Counted from the first letter of the stretch, positions 19,750 to 31,800 are shown. The stretch: 64,000 nucleotides of DNA from Nematostella vectensis (GCF_932526225.1 NC_064034.1:14272887-14336886), one strand, 5' to 3'. Notes: generated from the letters alone by a model not told the origin. Made by a program: numbers and translations.

Positions 19750-19915
19750 TATGTGTGAGTAGGGAACACACTTATATGTGTGAGCAGGGAACACTTATCG
19801 TATGTGTGTGCAGGGAAAGCTTGTTGTATGTGTGAGCAGGGAACATTTATCTTATAGTACGTGTGTGCAGGGAAACATTGTAGTATTTGTGAGCAGGGAA
19901 CACTTATACAGGAGT
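19750..19915. repeat. ~25-bp GTGTGAGCAGGGAACACTTAT minisatellite
   Basis: About six imperfect units of TATGTGTGAGCAGGGAACAC in tandem. Confidence 0.85.
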
Positions 19916-20948
19916 TTCAGGTTAACAGGAGTCCATAAGTAGGGATTGAAGTTGTTTTATTTTATCAGTTCAAATAAAACTTTAATTGATTTTTTGTTTA
20001 AAAAGTAGCTGGTGCTTGGAAAATTCTAGCTGGCTGTTCTGCAGGCCTCAGTGCCTTAATGAAACCCCTGCTTATAGTATGTGTGACTTTTTTGAAGCCC
20101 CACCCCCCTCCTGAATTAATGCTGTCTAAACTGTGATTTCACTATTCGTATCTTATGTTTTAGTAACATTTATGACAGCAAATCTTTAGTGGTTGAAAAC
20201 TGGAGTAGGAGATAGGGATGGTGTATTAAAATGTTTGTATTCATAAAGATATGCAGTTGCATTTTCTATTAATTTAGTACTTAAACTTAGTAAAAGTGTT
20301 AAAAGAGGGACTGGAAATTTACATCAAGGGATTTTTGGGCATGAAATGTTGGGCATGAAATGTTGGGCTCCCTTGCAGCAAACATCTCCTGAAGTCTCTT
20401 GGTGTCCAAAGCTATACTCAACAAAAGGACTATGTAAAATGCCATGCACATTTATGTTAGTCCTGATTATTTTATTGTAGAAATGTAGTAAATAAAGAAA
20501 TATCTGTTCAGTATCAGTTGTTTATCAAATGCAGCTAACACACTTAAAGCTCGTAACCTCCTCTTTGCTATTGGTGGATAATATCATATTAAGCATTATA
20601 AATAATACTAATATCACCAATATTTTTGGGGTTAGCTGCAAAAGAAGTGGATTGGGAGAGGGAGGTCTAGCATTTCATTACGGTGGGGGAAATAAATAAG
20701 ATCAAATAAAAGGTCAAGCATTTCATTACGGTGGGGAAATAAATAAGATCAAATAAAATATAGCCCGGACTATGCATTTTAACAGGTTGTATGTATGCAA
20801 GGCGGGGGGGAAAGGATATATAAAGCATACAAAGGTTAGGTTTAATATTATGCATCTTTTTTTTATTCTAAAAAAAATGGAAAACTCTAATCTTCAGGGG
20901 TGTCATACCCTTATCTGCCCAAGAATACTCATATGAAAATATTTTGAT

Positions 20949-20988
20949 AAAGCTGGCTCCGCTTTTAGGCTGTGCCTAAATCTATATA
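20949..20988 (+). repeat. GCTGGCTCCGC terminal motif, copy 2
   Basis: GCTGGCTCCGCTTTTAGGC, then TGTGCCTAAATCTATATATT, inside repeat copy A. Confidence 0.8.
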
Positions 20989-21631
20989 TTTACTTAAACT
21001 CATAACAAACACCGAACGTGTAACGTACACGGGGAGTAGGTCCCTGAAGTACATAAGGCTAAGAATATCGTAGTTATTCCAAGTGATTAAAGCAAAGCGG
21101 CTTACATTAGTGATTTCTTTGACGGCATATATATTCGTTTGTTGTTTATAACAAGTTAAGGGAAAACAAAGAAAACAAAAGTCGAAAAAAAACTAATGAA
21201 ATACTCATGACGAGACGCAAACGACTTTAACTGTAAGTACCTCCAAAGGAATGTATGTATGGTATATCCATAAAACAAAAAAGAAAAGAATCGGTACATA
21301 TCATAACTTTTAGAACATATTAGAACCCCTTTAGTACCGAATTGCGGTGGTTTCGCCCACGTTGTTGTATCGCCCACGCATCAAGAGTTGCTTCGCCCAC
21401 GCATCAAGAGTTGCTTCGCCCACGCATCAAGATAATGTTCACAGTTTTTACATTACATTAGAGTATCATAATTCCGTGAAATACACCTTAGCGTATTTAT
21501 CACTTGTACACTCATGTCATTTTTCTCTTTTGGTCTGGCTAGACTACTACACTAGACTAACACCTCGTGTTGCACCGAATCTTTGAGGATACAGACCCAG
21601 TGGTATTGATACAAGTACTTTCTAAAATGTC

Positions 21632-21835
21632 TCTGTTTATCACACTTTACGCGATCTTTACGCAGAACGTTAAGAAGCGTAAATGTTTATCACCCTTCAA
21701 GCGATCTTTACGCTGAACGTAAAGATGCGTAAATTGTTATCACCCTTTACGCGATTTTTATGCAGAACGTAAATAAACGTGAAAGTTTATCACCCTTTAC
21801 GCAGAACGTGCGTAAATATGGATTTTTGTGCTGTG
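21632..21835. repeat. ~64-bp TTTACGCGATCTTTACGC minisatellite
   Basis: Three to four units with CTTTACGCAGAACGTAAA-type dyads. GCGTAAA and TTTACGC alternate, so each unit contains an inverted repeat. The same array recurs at 43500-43690. Confidence 0.8.
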
Positions 21836-23038
21836 TTATCCCTTTTGCACCTGTTACCGTCATTTGTACAAATAACGGCCCCAGACGGACCTAGTCCTTT
21901 GTGGTAGCGTCTCCTCTGTCACTCTCCAAGTTAAATCAGTCATTCTCCGAATTATCAACTTCTCTGTCATTATGTGACCTATCATCTCTGTCACTCTCCG
22001 ACTTATCGTCTTCCCCATCAGCCTCCGACTAATCGTCTATGCATTTGATCAACTCCCCTCATCATCACTTCCAATATTATTCATTACAAGCAGGGGCTGA
22101 AATAGAGGGGGTCGGATTGGATGGATATCCACCCCCTCTTTTTAAGTTAAAAAGAAAGTCGAAAGAAAATAAATGTCTGTGAGACGGAAGGTACTCTCCA
22201 TGTGCCTTCGCCTGCTTTGCTGACGCGACAAATCCAATTCAGCGTGAAGTATTGTTAGATCGATGTGACCTACCAAAAACCACCGGATCAGTTATAAGCC
22301 GTCTATCCGGCCATTATCCACCCCTTATTTTAAAATCCTGGATCCGTCCCTGACGCGTCATCCTCCTACTTTACCTCCTCTGAAAGACCACTTTCACTTT
22401 CTGGCCCTTCGCTCCTAGCGTTCGCTACAGTCCTCCGTGCAAAGGAAATGGCATCGACTTGATCTCCCTTTAATATCCTCTTCTAGCAGTTGAGCTTCTT
22501 GTTCTCTATGTATAGATCAAGGACCGACACCTTTAGCTTCTTGTGCTTGCCCTCTCTATTGGGTTGTACCCAGTCATAGTTGTCATACTTTTTCAACCTT
22601 TATTCGTCTCTCAGCCTTCTCCTCGACTCTTTACTCTTTCTTTTCTTGAACACATGCAGGCGCGTACCCAGGATTTGCTGAAGGGGGGCTGCGTAGTCAT
22701 TGGTCTCATATGGAAAAAGCATACTATTTGAAAAATGGCTGAAGAGGGCCGCGCAGTCATGGTCTAGTATGAAAAAAGCATAGTATTTGAAGATTCCTTA
22801 ATAAGAAATAACCCACTTTTCTCCCCTAAAGGGAGGGGGATGCGCGCACCCCGTGTACGCGCCTATCATGGGCCTTTAAATGACGATGGTGATGAAGAAA
22901 AAAGTCACCTAACCCTCGGCGATTGTGACTCATCAGAGTCACCGGAGAAAATTGGACCATATTGTAATAATCCCTACTCCATGCCCATTTATCTTACGAT
23001 GAGTTTTAGAATATGATGTAATTATGTTTTATATTATA

Positions 23039-23765
23039 GCGGAGCCGGCGAGGCCGCAGGCCGCATTCGGAGCTCCATAGGTATAGAAATATGGTATAGC
23101 TATGTGACTTGGTTTTGTGGTCATCGCGCGGGTATCCGGTGGTGTCACAATCCATCTATCCAGTCAATCGCGCAACTCCCAGGCCCCCTCGGTCTAACGT
23201 TTTTACGTATTTTATTTTTTTACCGCCATCAGAGTTCGTATGTTCACAGCAAAAAAGTCAGATTAAAAATAGTATTTAATGAGAAAATATGCGGAGTCAA
23301 ATGGGCTGAAATCTTTGAGGAACCGTTTGTCTGAAGTACGAGCCGATAGTAAAATCTACCCGAGTGTTTGTGAATCCCGTCCGTTGCAGTAGCAAAAAGA
23401 GGACTACTTAGAGGCTCTACACTACCATTCTAATAATATTCCTTCACGTCTATATCTATGGAGATTTATAAGGAGATCCTGAGAAGAAAGGGCCTTGGAT
23501 TGATGTATGTTTTCAGCTATAAAAATAATTCACTTGTGTCGACGAGTATCTTGCTAGCTGAAAGTCGACAAGTTCACAGTTTACAACAAAAAGCGAATAC
23601 AACCACGCAAGCGACAAACAGAAAGCGACAAAAAACACTGCCAAGGTGAGTTTTGAACGACGGTTTGTATTGAGAATATCACAGTTATTTTTCTTTTATT
23701 GTTGTGCTTTTATAATGCTCGTTTCTTCGTGTTTTTTCCCCCAAAACCAATCGCTCAAGCTAGTC
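23039..23765. repeat. Repeat X, copy 1, interrupted by the LINE
   Basis: Begins AGCGGAGCCGGCGAGGCC and matches the reverse complement of 52850-53490 and 59860-60510, and partly 55075-55360. A splice-donor-like AAGGTGAGT at about 23643 is conserved as its complement near 52957 and 59965, so X may once have held a first exon. Homology stops near 23762 where the LINE begins. Confidence 0.7.
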
Positions 23766-23954
23766 ACTGTTTCAATGTCACTTAGCTTGTTCGGTTTATA
23801 CATTTGTTTATAGAGTTTGCGGGTAAACCGCGGTCAGCGGTTCGGGGACAAGATGGCAGCCATTTTTTCGGCTCCCCAAAAACGGCTAAATCCTGTTTAA
23901 ATTTACGTGTTTATTTAAGTGTTTATTTACGTCTGTGTCATTGAAGCAAGGGCG

Positions 23955-24743
23955 ATGGATGAGACTCTACTCGAGAGGGTTGATTCGCTCGAAAAATCTA
24001 TGGATTTTTTCAACAATCAGTTTGAACTGATCAAGAAGAAAGTCACAACGCTCGAAAGAGAGAACGAGGCATTAAGAGTCGAAAATAACGTCCTGAACTC
24101 ACGTATATCTACAATCACCGATAAGTTAAGAGACCAAGAGGCTATACTTGACGAACAGGAGCAATACATGAGGAGGGAGTGTTTGGAATTTAAAGGGATT
24201 CCTAGTCGGGAAGACGAGAATACTAATGATCTTGTTATTCAAGTCGCTCACCTCGCTGGAGTCGAACTGGATGAGGATGATATCTCTATTAGTCATCGTC
24301 TCCCTGCGGCAAATAATAGAGAATGGTCTGATTATGAAGGCAACGTCCATCCCCCATCGCCCCCTACTATCATTGCAAAGTTTGTGAGGAGAGATATCAA
24401 AGATGAAATCTACAAGGCTCGTTTTAGTTTGAAGGACAAAACCACCCAGGACCTAGAAGATTTCAATTGCACGGATCACAGGAATCATATATACATCGCG
24501 GAAAGTTTAACCCAGGCCAGGAAAAAATTGTTTAAAGCATGCCTAAAAGCGAAGAAGGATCTGAAGTTCGCCTATGCTGGGACTGCAAATGGAAAAGTTT
24601 ATCTTAAAAAGGATAAGAAGAGTCGGGCAGTATACATCAACTCGCCTACCGACATAGCTAAGCTAAGAAGGTCTCATGCTATCCAGCCACCAATAGCTGA
24701 TGTATCTAGAAGTTCAAGGCCAATTGACCAAGCTTCATCGTGA
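23955..24743 (+). CDS. LINE ORF1 protein, coiled coil plus RNA-binding domain
   Basis: The start is placed at the ATG of MDETLLERVDSLEKSMD (23955); the open frame begins 12 codons earlier with unlikely hydrophobic residues. Residues ~1-80 form a long heptad-rich coiled coil (VTTLERENEALRVENNVLNS). Then comes LEFKGIP, an acidic helix (NDLVIQVAHLAGVELDEDD) and ISHRLP, the RRM-like layout of L1-type ORF1 proteins. The basic carboxyl domain (YIAESLTQARKKLFKACL, then FAYAGTANGKVYLKK) matches the nucleic-acid-binding end. ORF1 proteins trimerise and coat element RNA. ORF2 follows after 126 bases in a different frame, so it is likely translated by reinitiation. No truncation is seen. Confidence 0.85.
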   Translation: MDETLLERVDSLEKSMDFFNNQFELIKKKVTTLERENEALRVENNVLNSRISTITDKLRDQEAILDEQEQYMRRECLEFKGIPSREDENTNDLVIQVAHLAGVELDEDDISISHRLPAANNREWSDYEGNVHPPSPPTIIAKFVRRDIKDEIYKARFSLKDKTTQDLEDFNCTDHRNHIYIAESLTQARKKLFKACLKAKKDLKFAYAGTANGKVYLKKDKKSRAVYINSPTDIAKLRRSHAIQPPIADVSRSSRPIDQASS

Positions 24744-24869
24744 CTGGCAAAATTAAAAGATTACTAATTAGTGGACCCCTAACGGAGACAGATAAGTACT
24801 ACCAATTAATTATGTGTAGCTTTTCCAAGTATGATTCCCTTATAGTTTTTTCTCTCGTTTATAATCTAG

Positions 24870-27800
24870 ATGACTTCTACTGAATGTCGTAACTGCCTTA
24901 AGGTAGTCAAGAAAAATAATTCTCGAGGAATCCAATGTGATATCTGTCTCGAATGGTTCCACTTAAAGTGTACTGTACTCTCAGTTAAAGAGTACAATTA
25001 TTTTTCTAGAACAAATGATCTTTGGATCTGTTTGTTTTGCCGCCATGCTATTTTTCCTTTCCAGTCTGCCAACAATACAGCTCTAGCCGAACTTGCTTAT
25101 AACTCTAATGAGGCTTGTTTGTGCTCAAGGAAAATTGCTAATTTAAATCTAGATTCTCTGCCATGCTTTGATGTAATGTCTTCTCTTGAAAAGATTTCCA
25201 GCCTTTCCAACATTGATATTGATTCTCAATTGCCACTTTCTATAAATTTTGATTATTTTTCTGCACATGATTTTCATTCAAATGTAGAGATCCAATCCTC
25301 CCTAGCTGAAAAAGCATTTTCTGCTTTGCACTTTAATATCAGAAGTCTATCCAAAAATTTTGATCGCTTTTGCCATCTGCTGGATGAACTACAGAATCCT
25401 TTTCCTGTTATCGGTCTGTCTGAAACCAAAATCTTGGATGGGCTTCCCCCTCTTACAAATACCTGCATGACAGGTTATAATTTTCTCTCACAGCCAACAC
25501 TGTCAGATGCAGGGGGGGTTGGATTCTACATCAAAAATAATCTGGTATACTCAAAAAGGGATGAGTTTTGTTGTTCCAAGCCAGAACATGAGTCACTTTG
25601 GGTTGAAATTGAAATCCCTCAGCAACGTAATATTGTCTGTGGGACTATTTATCGACATCCAAATAGTAATCTAGATACAACCCTCAATTTTTTGTATGAT
25701 ATTGTGGAACGAGTAAGCAAAGAAAACAAGTTCTGTTTAATAATGGGCGATTTTAATTTGAATTTGCTCAATTATGACTCTAATTCTGACACAAATGACT
25801 TTGTAAATAGCCTGGGTGCTTACCACTTTCACCCTCATATATTAAAGCCCACCAGAATCACTGAACACTCGGCAACTTTAATCGATAACATTTTTTTCAA
25901 TTCCCTGGAACATCAGACCCTTAGTGGAAATATACTTACTGGAATTACAGATCATCTTCCTAATTTCTTAATTATTAATAAATTAGCACCTTTACCCCAG
26001 AGTTACAAAATGTACAAACGAGATTTCTCCAAGCTTGATAAAGAAGCATTATTATCAGATATTCAGTCCATCAACTGGATCGATGTCCTACCATCTAATG
26101 ATGGATCGAAAAATGTTAACGATATATTTCAATCCTTTTTCTCAAATATTTCTGCTATTATTGACAAACATGTTCCCCTGAGGAAACGGACAAGAAAGGA
26201 GATTAAATCACTTTCCAAGCCTTGGATTACCAAGGGCATTATAACATCAATCAAGTTGAAGGACAAATTCTATAAAAAATATCTTGTATCTAGAAGTGAG
26301 TACTACCTCTCAAAATACAAATGCTATCGCAATAAGATTAGTCAGCTTATTAGAACTAGCAAACAGAACTACTATCAGAATTACTTTGCTACCAATAGTA
26401 AGAATATAAAAAATATTTGGTCAGGTATTAAGGAATTGATAACAACAAAGCCTACTTGCTCAAACCAACCCTCCAAACTTATCATTAATAATAAGACAGT
26501 CATAGACCCCAAAGCTATTGCAATAGCCTTTAATAACTTTTTTGCTACAATTGGTAGTCAGCTTGCTAGTAAAATTCCACATGTAGATAGAAGTCCTGAA
26601 TCCTTCCTTGGTCCACCGCTAGTAAACAGTTTTGTCCTTTCTCCGGTCACAGCATTTGAGATAGAGGATATTATTTCTGGGTTAAATCCCTCCAAGGCAT
26701 CAGGTCCTTATAGCATCCCAGTTTGCCTTCTAAAATTTTTGAAGTCCTATTTATCAGTACCCTTGGAAATATTATACAATCACTCATTTAGTAATGGCTG
26801 TGTCCCGGATCAGTTTAAAATTGCAAAAACAATTCCAATTCATAAAAAAGATTCAGCTAGCTGCATGGATAATTATAGACCAATCTCGCTGCTTTCAATT
26901 TTTAACAAAATCTTGGAGAAACTAATGTATAAAAGACTTATTGCCTTTATTAACAAATATAATATTCTCTATGACAAGCAATTTGGGTTCCGAGAGCAAC
27001 ACACTACTTTTCATGCAACACTTCTAATTGTAGACAAAATTCAAAGGGCTATAGAGGAGGGCCAGTATTCCTGTGGGATATTTCTCGACTTCTCAAAAGC
27101 ATTTGACACAGTTGATCATAAAATTCTTATTAGCAAACTTGCTCACTACGGAATTCGTGGAATTACAAATGAATGGTTTTCATCATACTTGTCAAATAGA
27201 AGGCAATTTGTGTCAGTTAATAATTCAGAATCTGATGAAGTTGTCCTCACTCATGGAGTCCCACAGGGTTCAGTACTTGGCCCCCTCTTATTTCTTATTT
27301 ATATCAATGACTTTCATAGATGCAGTAGTATATTTGATTTTCATATCTTTGCTGATGACACTAACCTATTTTACTCGAACAGTAGTTTGCTTGCTCTGGA
27401 ATCCTGTATCAACGAAAATCTTCTTCATGTTTCTAGCTGGCTTGCTGCCAATAAGCTCTCTCTAAATATCGATAAAACAAACTTCATCATTTTTCATCCA
27501 CCACAGAAAATCTCTAATTATACTCTAAGTATTAAGATAAATGGCAAATGCATCAAGAAAGAGAAGTACATCAAATATCTAGGCATCTATATTGACTCCC
27601 ATCTTAGCTGGAAATATCAGATACTTCATATAGCTAAAAAGATTAAACGTTGCATTGGTGTTCTCTCAAAAATAAGACATTATGTAAATATTTCAGTCCT
27701 AAAAATGCTTTACTATACATTATTATTTCCATTTCTAACTTACTCAGTTGTGACCTGGGGCAACACCTATGCAACTACTCTTAAGCCCCTTTTTATACTT

Positions 27801-28184
27801 CAGAAAAGGGCAATTAGAATATTAACTTTTTCTGATTTTAGGACCCCTTCAAATCCATTATTCTACCAACTTAGTCTCCTCAAACTTCATGACATAATCT
27901 ATCTTAACAATGCACTGTTTATGTATGACTTCCATTCAGATCATTTGCCATCTGTCTTCAAATCATTTTTCACAAATATTAACAGGATACATCAATATAA
28001 TACAAGACTTGCTAGTAGGAAGACTTATTACCTGCCTAAGATACGCACAAACTATGGCAAATTTAATATTCGCTTTCTTGGTGTAAAAATCTGGAACGAT
28101 ATTCAGGATGATTATAAATCTGAATCTCGCTCCAGTTTCAAGACACTAATGATCAGCTCTCTTTTAGATCGTTACAAAAGCTAA
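24870..28184 (+). CDS. LINE ORF2: PHD finger, APE-type endonuclease, reverse transcriptase
   Basis: 1104 uninterrupted residues. The amino end has the C4HC3 spacing of a PHD finger: C6, C9, C23, C26, H31, C34, C54, C57. The endonuclease core is visible as LHFNIRSL (N156), GLSETKI (E185), MGDFNLN (D294, N296) and TDHLP (D361, H362). The reverse transcriptase shows NYRPISLL, FLDFSKAFD (D739), HGVPQGSVLGP and FADD (D828, D829), followed by the thumb and the usual LINE carboxyl domain ending FLGVKIWNDI. Endonuclease nicks the target and RT primes from the nick. All catalytic residues I can check are intact, so this copy could be recent or active. A PHD finger fused to ORF2 is notable, since PHD fingers in CR1-like elements are better known from ORF1. 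Confidence 0.9.
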   Translation: MTSTECRNCLKVVKKNNSRGIQCDICLEWFHLKCTVLSVKEYNYFSRTNDLWICLFCRHAIFPFQSANNTALAELAYNSNEACLCSRKIANLNLDSLPCFDVMSSLEKISSLSNIDIDSQLPLSINFDYFSAHDFHSNVEIQSSLAEKAFSALHFNIRSLSKNFDRFCHLLDELQNPFPVIGLSETKILDGLPPLTNTCMTGYNFLSQPTLSDAGGVGFYIKNNLVYSKRDEFCCSKPEHESLWVEIEIPQQRNIVCGTIYRHPNSNLDTTLNFLYDIVERVSKENKFCLIMGDFNLNLLNYDSNSDTNDFVNSLGAYHFHPHILKPTRITEHSATLIDNIFFNSLEHQTLSGNILTGITDHLPNFLIINKLAPLPQSYKMYKRDFSKLDKEALLSDIQSINWIDVLPSNDGSKNVNDIFQSFFSNISAIIDKHVPLRKRTRKEIKSLSKPWITKGIITSIKLKDKFYKKYLVSRSEYYLSKYKCYRNKISQLIRTSKQNYYQNYFATNSKNIKNIWSGIKELITTKPTCSNQPSKLIINNKTVIDPKAIAIAFNNFFATIGSQLASKIPHVDRSPESFLGPPLVNSFVLSPVTAFEIEDIISGLNPSKASGPYSIPVCLLKFLKSYLSVPLEILYNHSFSNGCVPDQFKIAKTIPIHKKDSASCMDNYRPISLLSIFNKILEKLMYKRLIAFINKYNILYDKQFGFREQHTTFHATLLIVDKIQRAIEEGQYSCGIFLDFSKAFDTVDHKILISKLAHYGIRGITNEWFSSYLSNRRQFVSVNNSESDEVVLTHGVPQGSVLGPLLFLIYINDFHRCSSIFDFHIFADDTNLFYSNSSLLALESCINENLLHVSSWLAANKLSLNIDKTNFIIFHPPQKISNYTLSIKINGKCIKKEKYIKYLGIYIDSHLSWKYQILHIAKKIKRCIGVLSKIRHYVNISVLKMLYYTLLFPFLTYSVVTWGNTYATTLKPLFILQKRAIRILTFSDFRTPSNPLFYQLSLLKLHDIIYLNNALFMYDFHSDHLPSVFKSFFTNINRIHQYNTRLASRKTYYLPKIRTNYGKFNIRFLGVKIWNDIQDDYKSESRSSFKTLMISSLLDRYKS

Positions 28185-28505
28185 CTCTATTATTGTTGTA
28201 ATTTACAAACTTAAGATTCTCTCCTATATATAAATGATCCCTATAATCGACCTCCCCTTGCTTGTGCGTGTTTTGTTCTTGTGCGTGCATCTATTGTCGT
28301 CTGTTTTTCGTTTCTGTTTGTATTGATATTATATTGATGTATCATGTTGTTTACCCATGCAATTTTCCGCTTGACCTAGCCGCTTAAGCTCGATTAGCTA
28401 TGCTATTTCTTAATGCGGCTGGTGCCCAATTATAAAAATTATATTTATTTTTCTCCTTTTCTTATTTAATAAGTAATATCTGTATAATAGAGGGTGCTAA
28501 TAAAA

Positions 28506-28507
28506 TA

Positions 28508-28539
<32 letters not shown>

Positions 28540-28540
28540 G
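28506..28540 (+). repeat. (TTG)n tail of the LINE
   Basis: About eleven GTT units mark the 3' end. Adjacent TTTGAGAATTCGTGG belongs to repeat Y, matched inverted near 54570. Confidence 0.85.
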
Positions 28541-28580
28541 AGAATTCGTGGTTTAAATCAAACAATTTGATCATACCAAC

Positions 28581-28756
28581 TGTAATAAAAGGTGTTTACT
28601 TCAAAATTCGGTTGTTTTTTGTACAATAAAGCTCTACAAAATCAAATCTACCGAGTGAAAAAACTACAACATAAGACAACGAGGAGCCCTGTCCTCGGGG
28701 GGCCCATAAGATAAATAAGGGGCCACAGGGGGCCCAAAACAAATAATATTATAACA
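28581..28756 (-). repeat. 3' LTR
   Basis: Starts TGTAATAAAAGGTGTTTAC and ends ATATTATAACA on the plus strand. Differs from the other LTR at the third base (T against A); I saw no other difference. Confidence 0.9.
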
Positions 28757-28767
28757 TCTCCCTTCTC
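28757..28767 (-). promoter_or_regulatory. Polypurine tract
   Basis: The minus strand reads GAGAAGGGAGA immediately before the 3' LTR, the usual primer site for plus-strand DNA synthesis. Confidence 0.75.
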
Positions 28768-28815
28768 AACAAAGTGTTAGGTTAAGTGTTCAATAAATGT
28801 TCTTAACAATGTTCA

Positions 28816-31800
28816 ATAAGTCTTTGTGGTTTTTTGATAACCCTGCCAGATGCTGTGCTCATCGGTGTCGTCTCGTGTTGCCTCTCAGAAGACTTTGGTG
28901 GTGTAGGCGATGCTGTCACATTATTGCTTAACTGTGTGGGGTTGTTGGTACTTTCTGGTGGTAGTTGAGGAATGGCTGGTATAACAAAAGGACTTGTGCT
29001 CATCGATTGATCATTAGGTGTTGAAATGATTTGTCGTCGATTTCTCCTGAAGACACGCCCACGCTCATCTCCTAATAAGTACGATCGGGGCAATACTTCT
29101 GCTTTCCTCCACTCAGCCTCCCGGTTTGGACGGATACGCACCTTATCTCCAACTTGTAAAGGAGGGCGATCATGACTATGACTATCATAATACTTTTTTG
29201 AAACACTCTGACGATGTTTCAATGTCTTCACAACTTGATTTGGGTCAACAGGCTGAGGCAGTAGCAAACGTCGATGAGTCGGTAGTTGGGTACGTGTTCT
29301 CCTACTCATAAGCAGCTGAGCTGGAGACACACCTAAGTCATCAAAGGGTGTATTCCTGTATTTGAGTAATCCTTCAAAAGGATCTTTGTTGTCAGCAGCC
29401 GCTTTCTTTAAAATCCGTTTTGCGGTCTGAACTGCTTTCTCGGCAGCTCCATTTGATTGTGGATACTCTGGAGAGCTTGTGGTGTGACGGAAACCCCACT
29501 CATCTGCAAACTTTTTGAACTCATGTGAACTATTAAAAAGGTTTCTAGTGTTACTGTACTGGGAGCCATTGTCGCTCAGAACTTCCACCGGGATCCCAAA
29601 CCTTGCAAAAATCTTCTTTAAGTTATTGATAACACAATTAGCCCCACGTTGGGCGCCATGAATTTCTTCTAGCACCTCTGCCCTCGACGATCTCGGGACA
29701 ATGATTCTGTCTGCTTTGAATAACAAACCATCTTCTACGCTAAGTTCCTCTCTAAAACTCCAGTATTCTCTCGCTAGCTCATCAAGTTGATGTTTTTCTG
29801 CTGGCCAACCTTTAACGACATATTCCATGACCACTTGAGAGGTAACATCGCAGTTTGATGCTTCCTTGAATTTTTGCAAAGTGCTTGAATCTACACCAAG
29901 ACTGTCAATTAAGTTGATTCCAATCATCTCTTCTGGTTCACTAACTGGTTTAGTGTCACTAACTGGGGCTCTGCTTAAGCAATCTGAGATGAATTGGTTC
30001 TTTCCTGGCACATAACGAACATCAAGGTCATACTTTGTCAGCTTTAACAACATCCTCTGCAATCTCGGTGGTGCTTCATTCAAGGGCTTTTTGAAGATGG
30101 CTTCTAGTGGTTTGTGGTCGGTTTCAACTACAACACGACGTCCATAAACATAAGTATGGAACTTTTCAGTTCCCCAGACAATTGCCAGAAGCTCTCGCTC
30201 GATGTTGGCATACCTTGTCTCAGCAGGTGATAGTGTTTTTGAGCCAAATGCTACAGGTCTTTCGTCCTGCAGAATCACAGCACCTAATCCCGTGCCACTT
30301 GCATCAACATTAAGCACTGTCTCTTTGGTGTTGTCAAAATAGGCTAAAACTGGCGCTGAGGTAATGACTGCTTTGAGCTTGTCAAATGCATGCTGTTGAG
30401 GTGTCTCCCATACGAATGCGGTATCATTCCTTGTTAGCTGCGAGATAGGGCCCTGGAGATCAGCTTTATGTTCAATAAATTTATCCAGATAGTTTACAGT
30501 TCCTAGGAAACGTAGTATGCCATCTTTATCGGTCGGGGCAGGCATCTCGTTGATAGCTCTTACCTTTTCAGGATCAGGCTTTAAACCGTCTGCAGTAAAT
30601 AGGTGTCCAACGTAGCTGACTTCAGGAACTCGAAGTTTGGCTTTACGTGGATTGAACTTTAGACCTATCTCACGGCTCCTCTTCAATACTGCAATCATCT
30701 TGTCATCTAGCTCACATTGATTTCCACCATGTATCAAAAAGTCGTCAACGATTATTTCTACTGGTACTCCTGCGAAGAGTCGGTCCATCTCTCGTTGGTA
30801 AATCTCGGGCGCGGAACTTATGCCGAATGGGAGCCGCAGGAATCTGTATCGACCCCAGGGGGTATTGAAAGTCAGGAGCTTCGAGCTTTCTTCGTCTACT
30901 GGTAGTTGCCAAAAACCGCTGCATGCATCCAACGTTGAGAATATTTCAGCACCGGTGAGTTTGTTGGCAACCTGTTCCACTGTGGCCATCGGATAATGGG
31001 GTCTCTTGAGGGCTCTATTGAGGTCACGTGGGTCTATACATATTCTGATGTTGTCTTTGGTTGGTGGGCTTTTCTTTTCTTTGCCTTTTCGTTTATCGAT
31101 TACTAACATCGAAGAGACCCAAGGGGTATGTTCTTCTTCTTTAACAATGATCCCATCTTCTTCCATCTCTCTCAGCTTCTGTTGAGTTGGGTCTAACATG
31201 GATACTGGGATCTTTCTGGGTGCGTGTATAACTGGAGTTACTGCAGAGTCTACCTCTAGGTGTACTTTGTTGGGTAACATTCCTGGTTTGTTACTGAAGC
31301 AATCAAGGTAATCTTTCAGAACAGGGTCACTTGTGAGGGTTGTGGTACTTTTGCTTTGTTCTCTGGACAAGTCGATGTTTGATGTTTGTGCTGATGGTGA
31401 ATCTAGCAATGTGAGATCCATGAACTGTAGGACTTCAAGATCAAGGCAAGCCTCACAACTTAGTAGTGGGGTGAACTCTCCATCAACTACAAGATATAAC
31501 AGATCTATCTTTCGATCTTTGTACTGTGTTGGAAGGCGGACACATCCTTTAGGGTAGATGGGCTTAGTCGCAAGCCAGCCCTTCAAAGGCTGGTGTACAC
31601 GTTTCAACGGCTTGTTGGTGATGCTCTTGTACAAGTTGTAGGGGATGACAGTAGCCTCCGCACCCGTGTCTGCTTTCAGTTTGACCTCTTTTCCTGCTAT
31701 CATGACTTTTATCAGGCTCTTTTTGGGTTGCTGGTTCTGTAACACGCTTCCGACTTCAATGGATCCAAAGTATGTGTGGGTTTCGTTGCTGTCACTTGAG

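Larger units (their letters stand above)
19741..23030. repeat. Dispersed ~3.3-kb repeat, copy A
   Basis: Colinear with about 41440-44765: the same order of a GTGTGAGCAGGGAACAC minisatellite, the TTCATTACGGTGGGGAAATA pair, a terminal motif copy, a TTTACGC minisatellite and a right part ending GAATATGATGTAATTATG. Divergence is a few percent with indels. No coding potential is recognised in either copy, so this is a non-autonomous or long-dead element. Confidence 0.85.
23766..28540 (+). mobile_element. Full-length-looking non-LTR retrotransposon
   Basis: Consists of a GC-richer 5' leader, ORF1, ORF2, a 3' untranslated region of about 320 bases and a (TTG)n tail at 28506-28540. Both frames are uninterrupted. 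Its left flank is repeat X and its right flank is repeat Y. ORF2 architecture and the TTG tail place it in the CR1/Jockey/L2 assemblage; finer clade needs a tree. Target duplication was not found. Confidence 0.85.
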
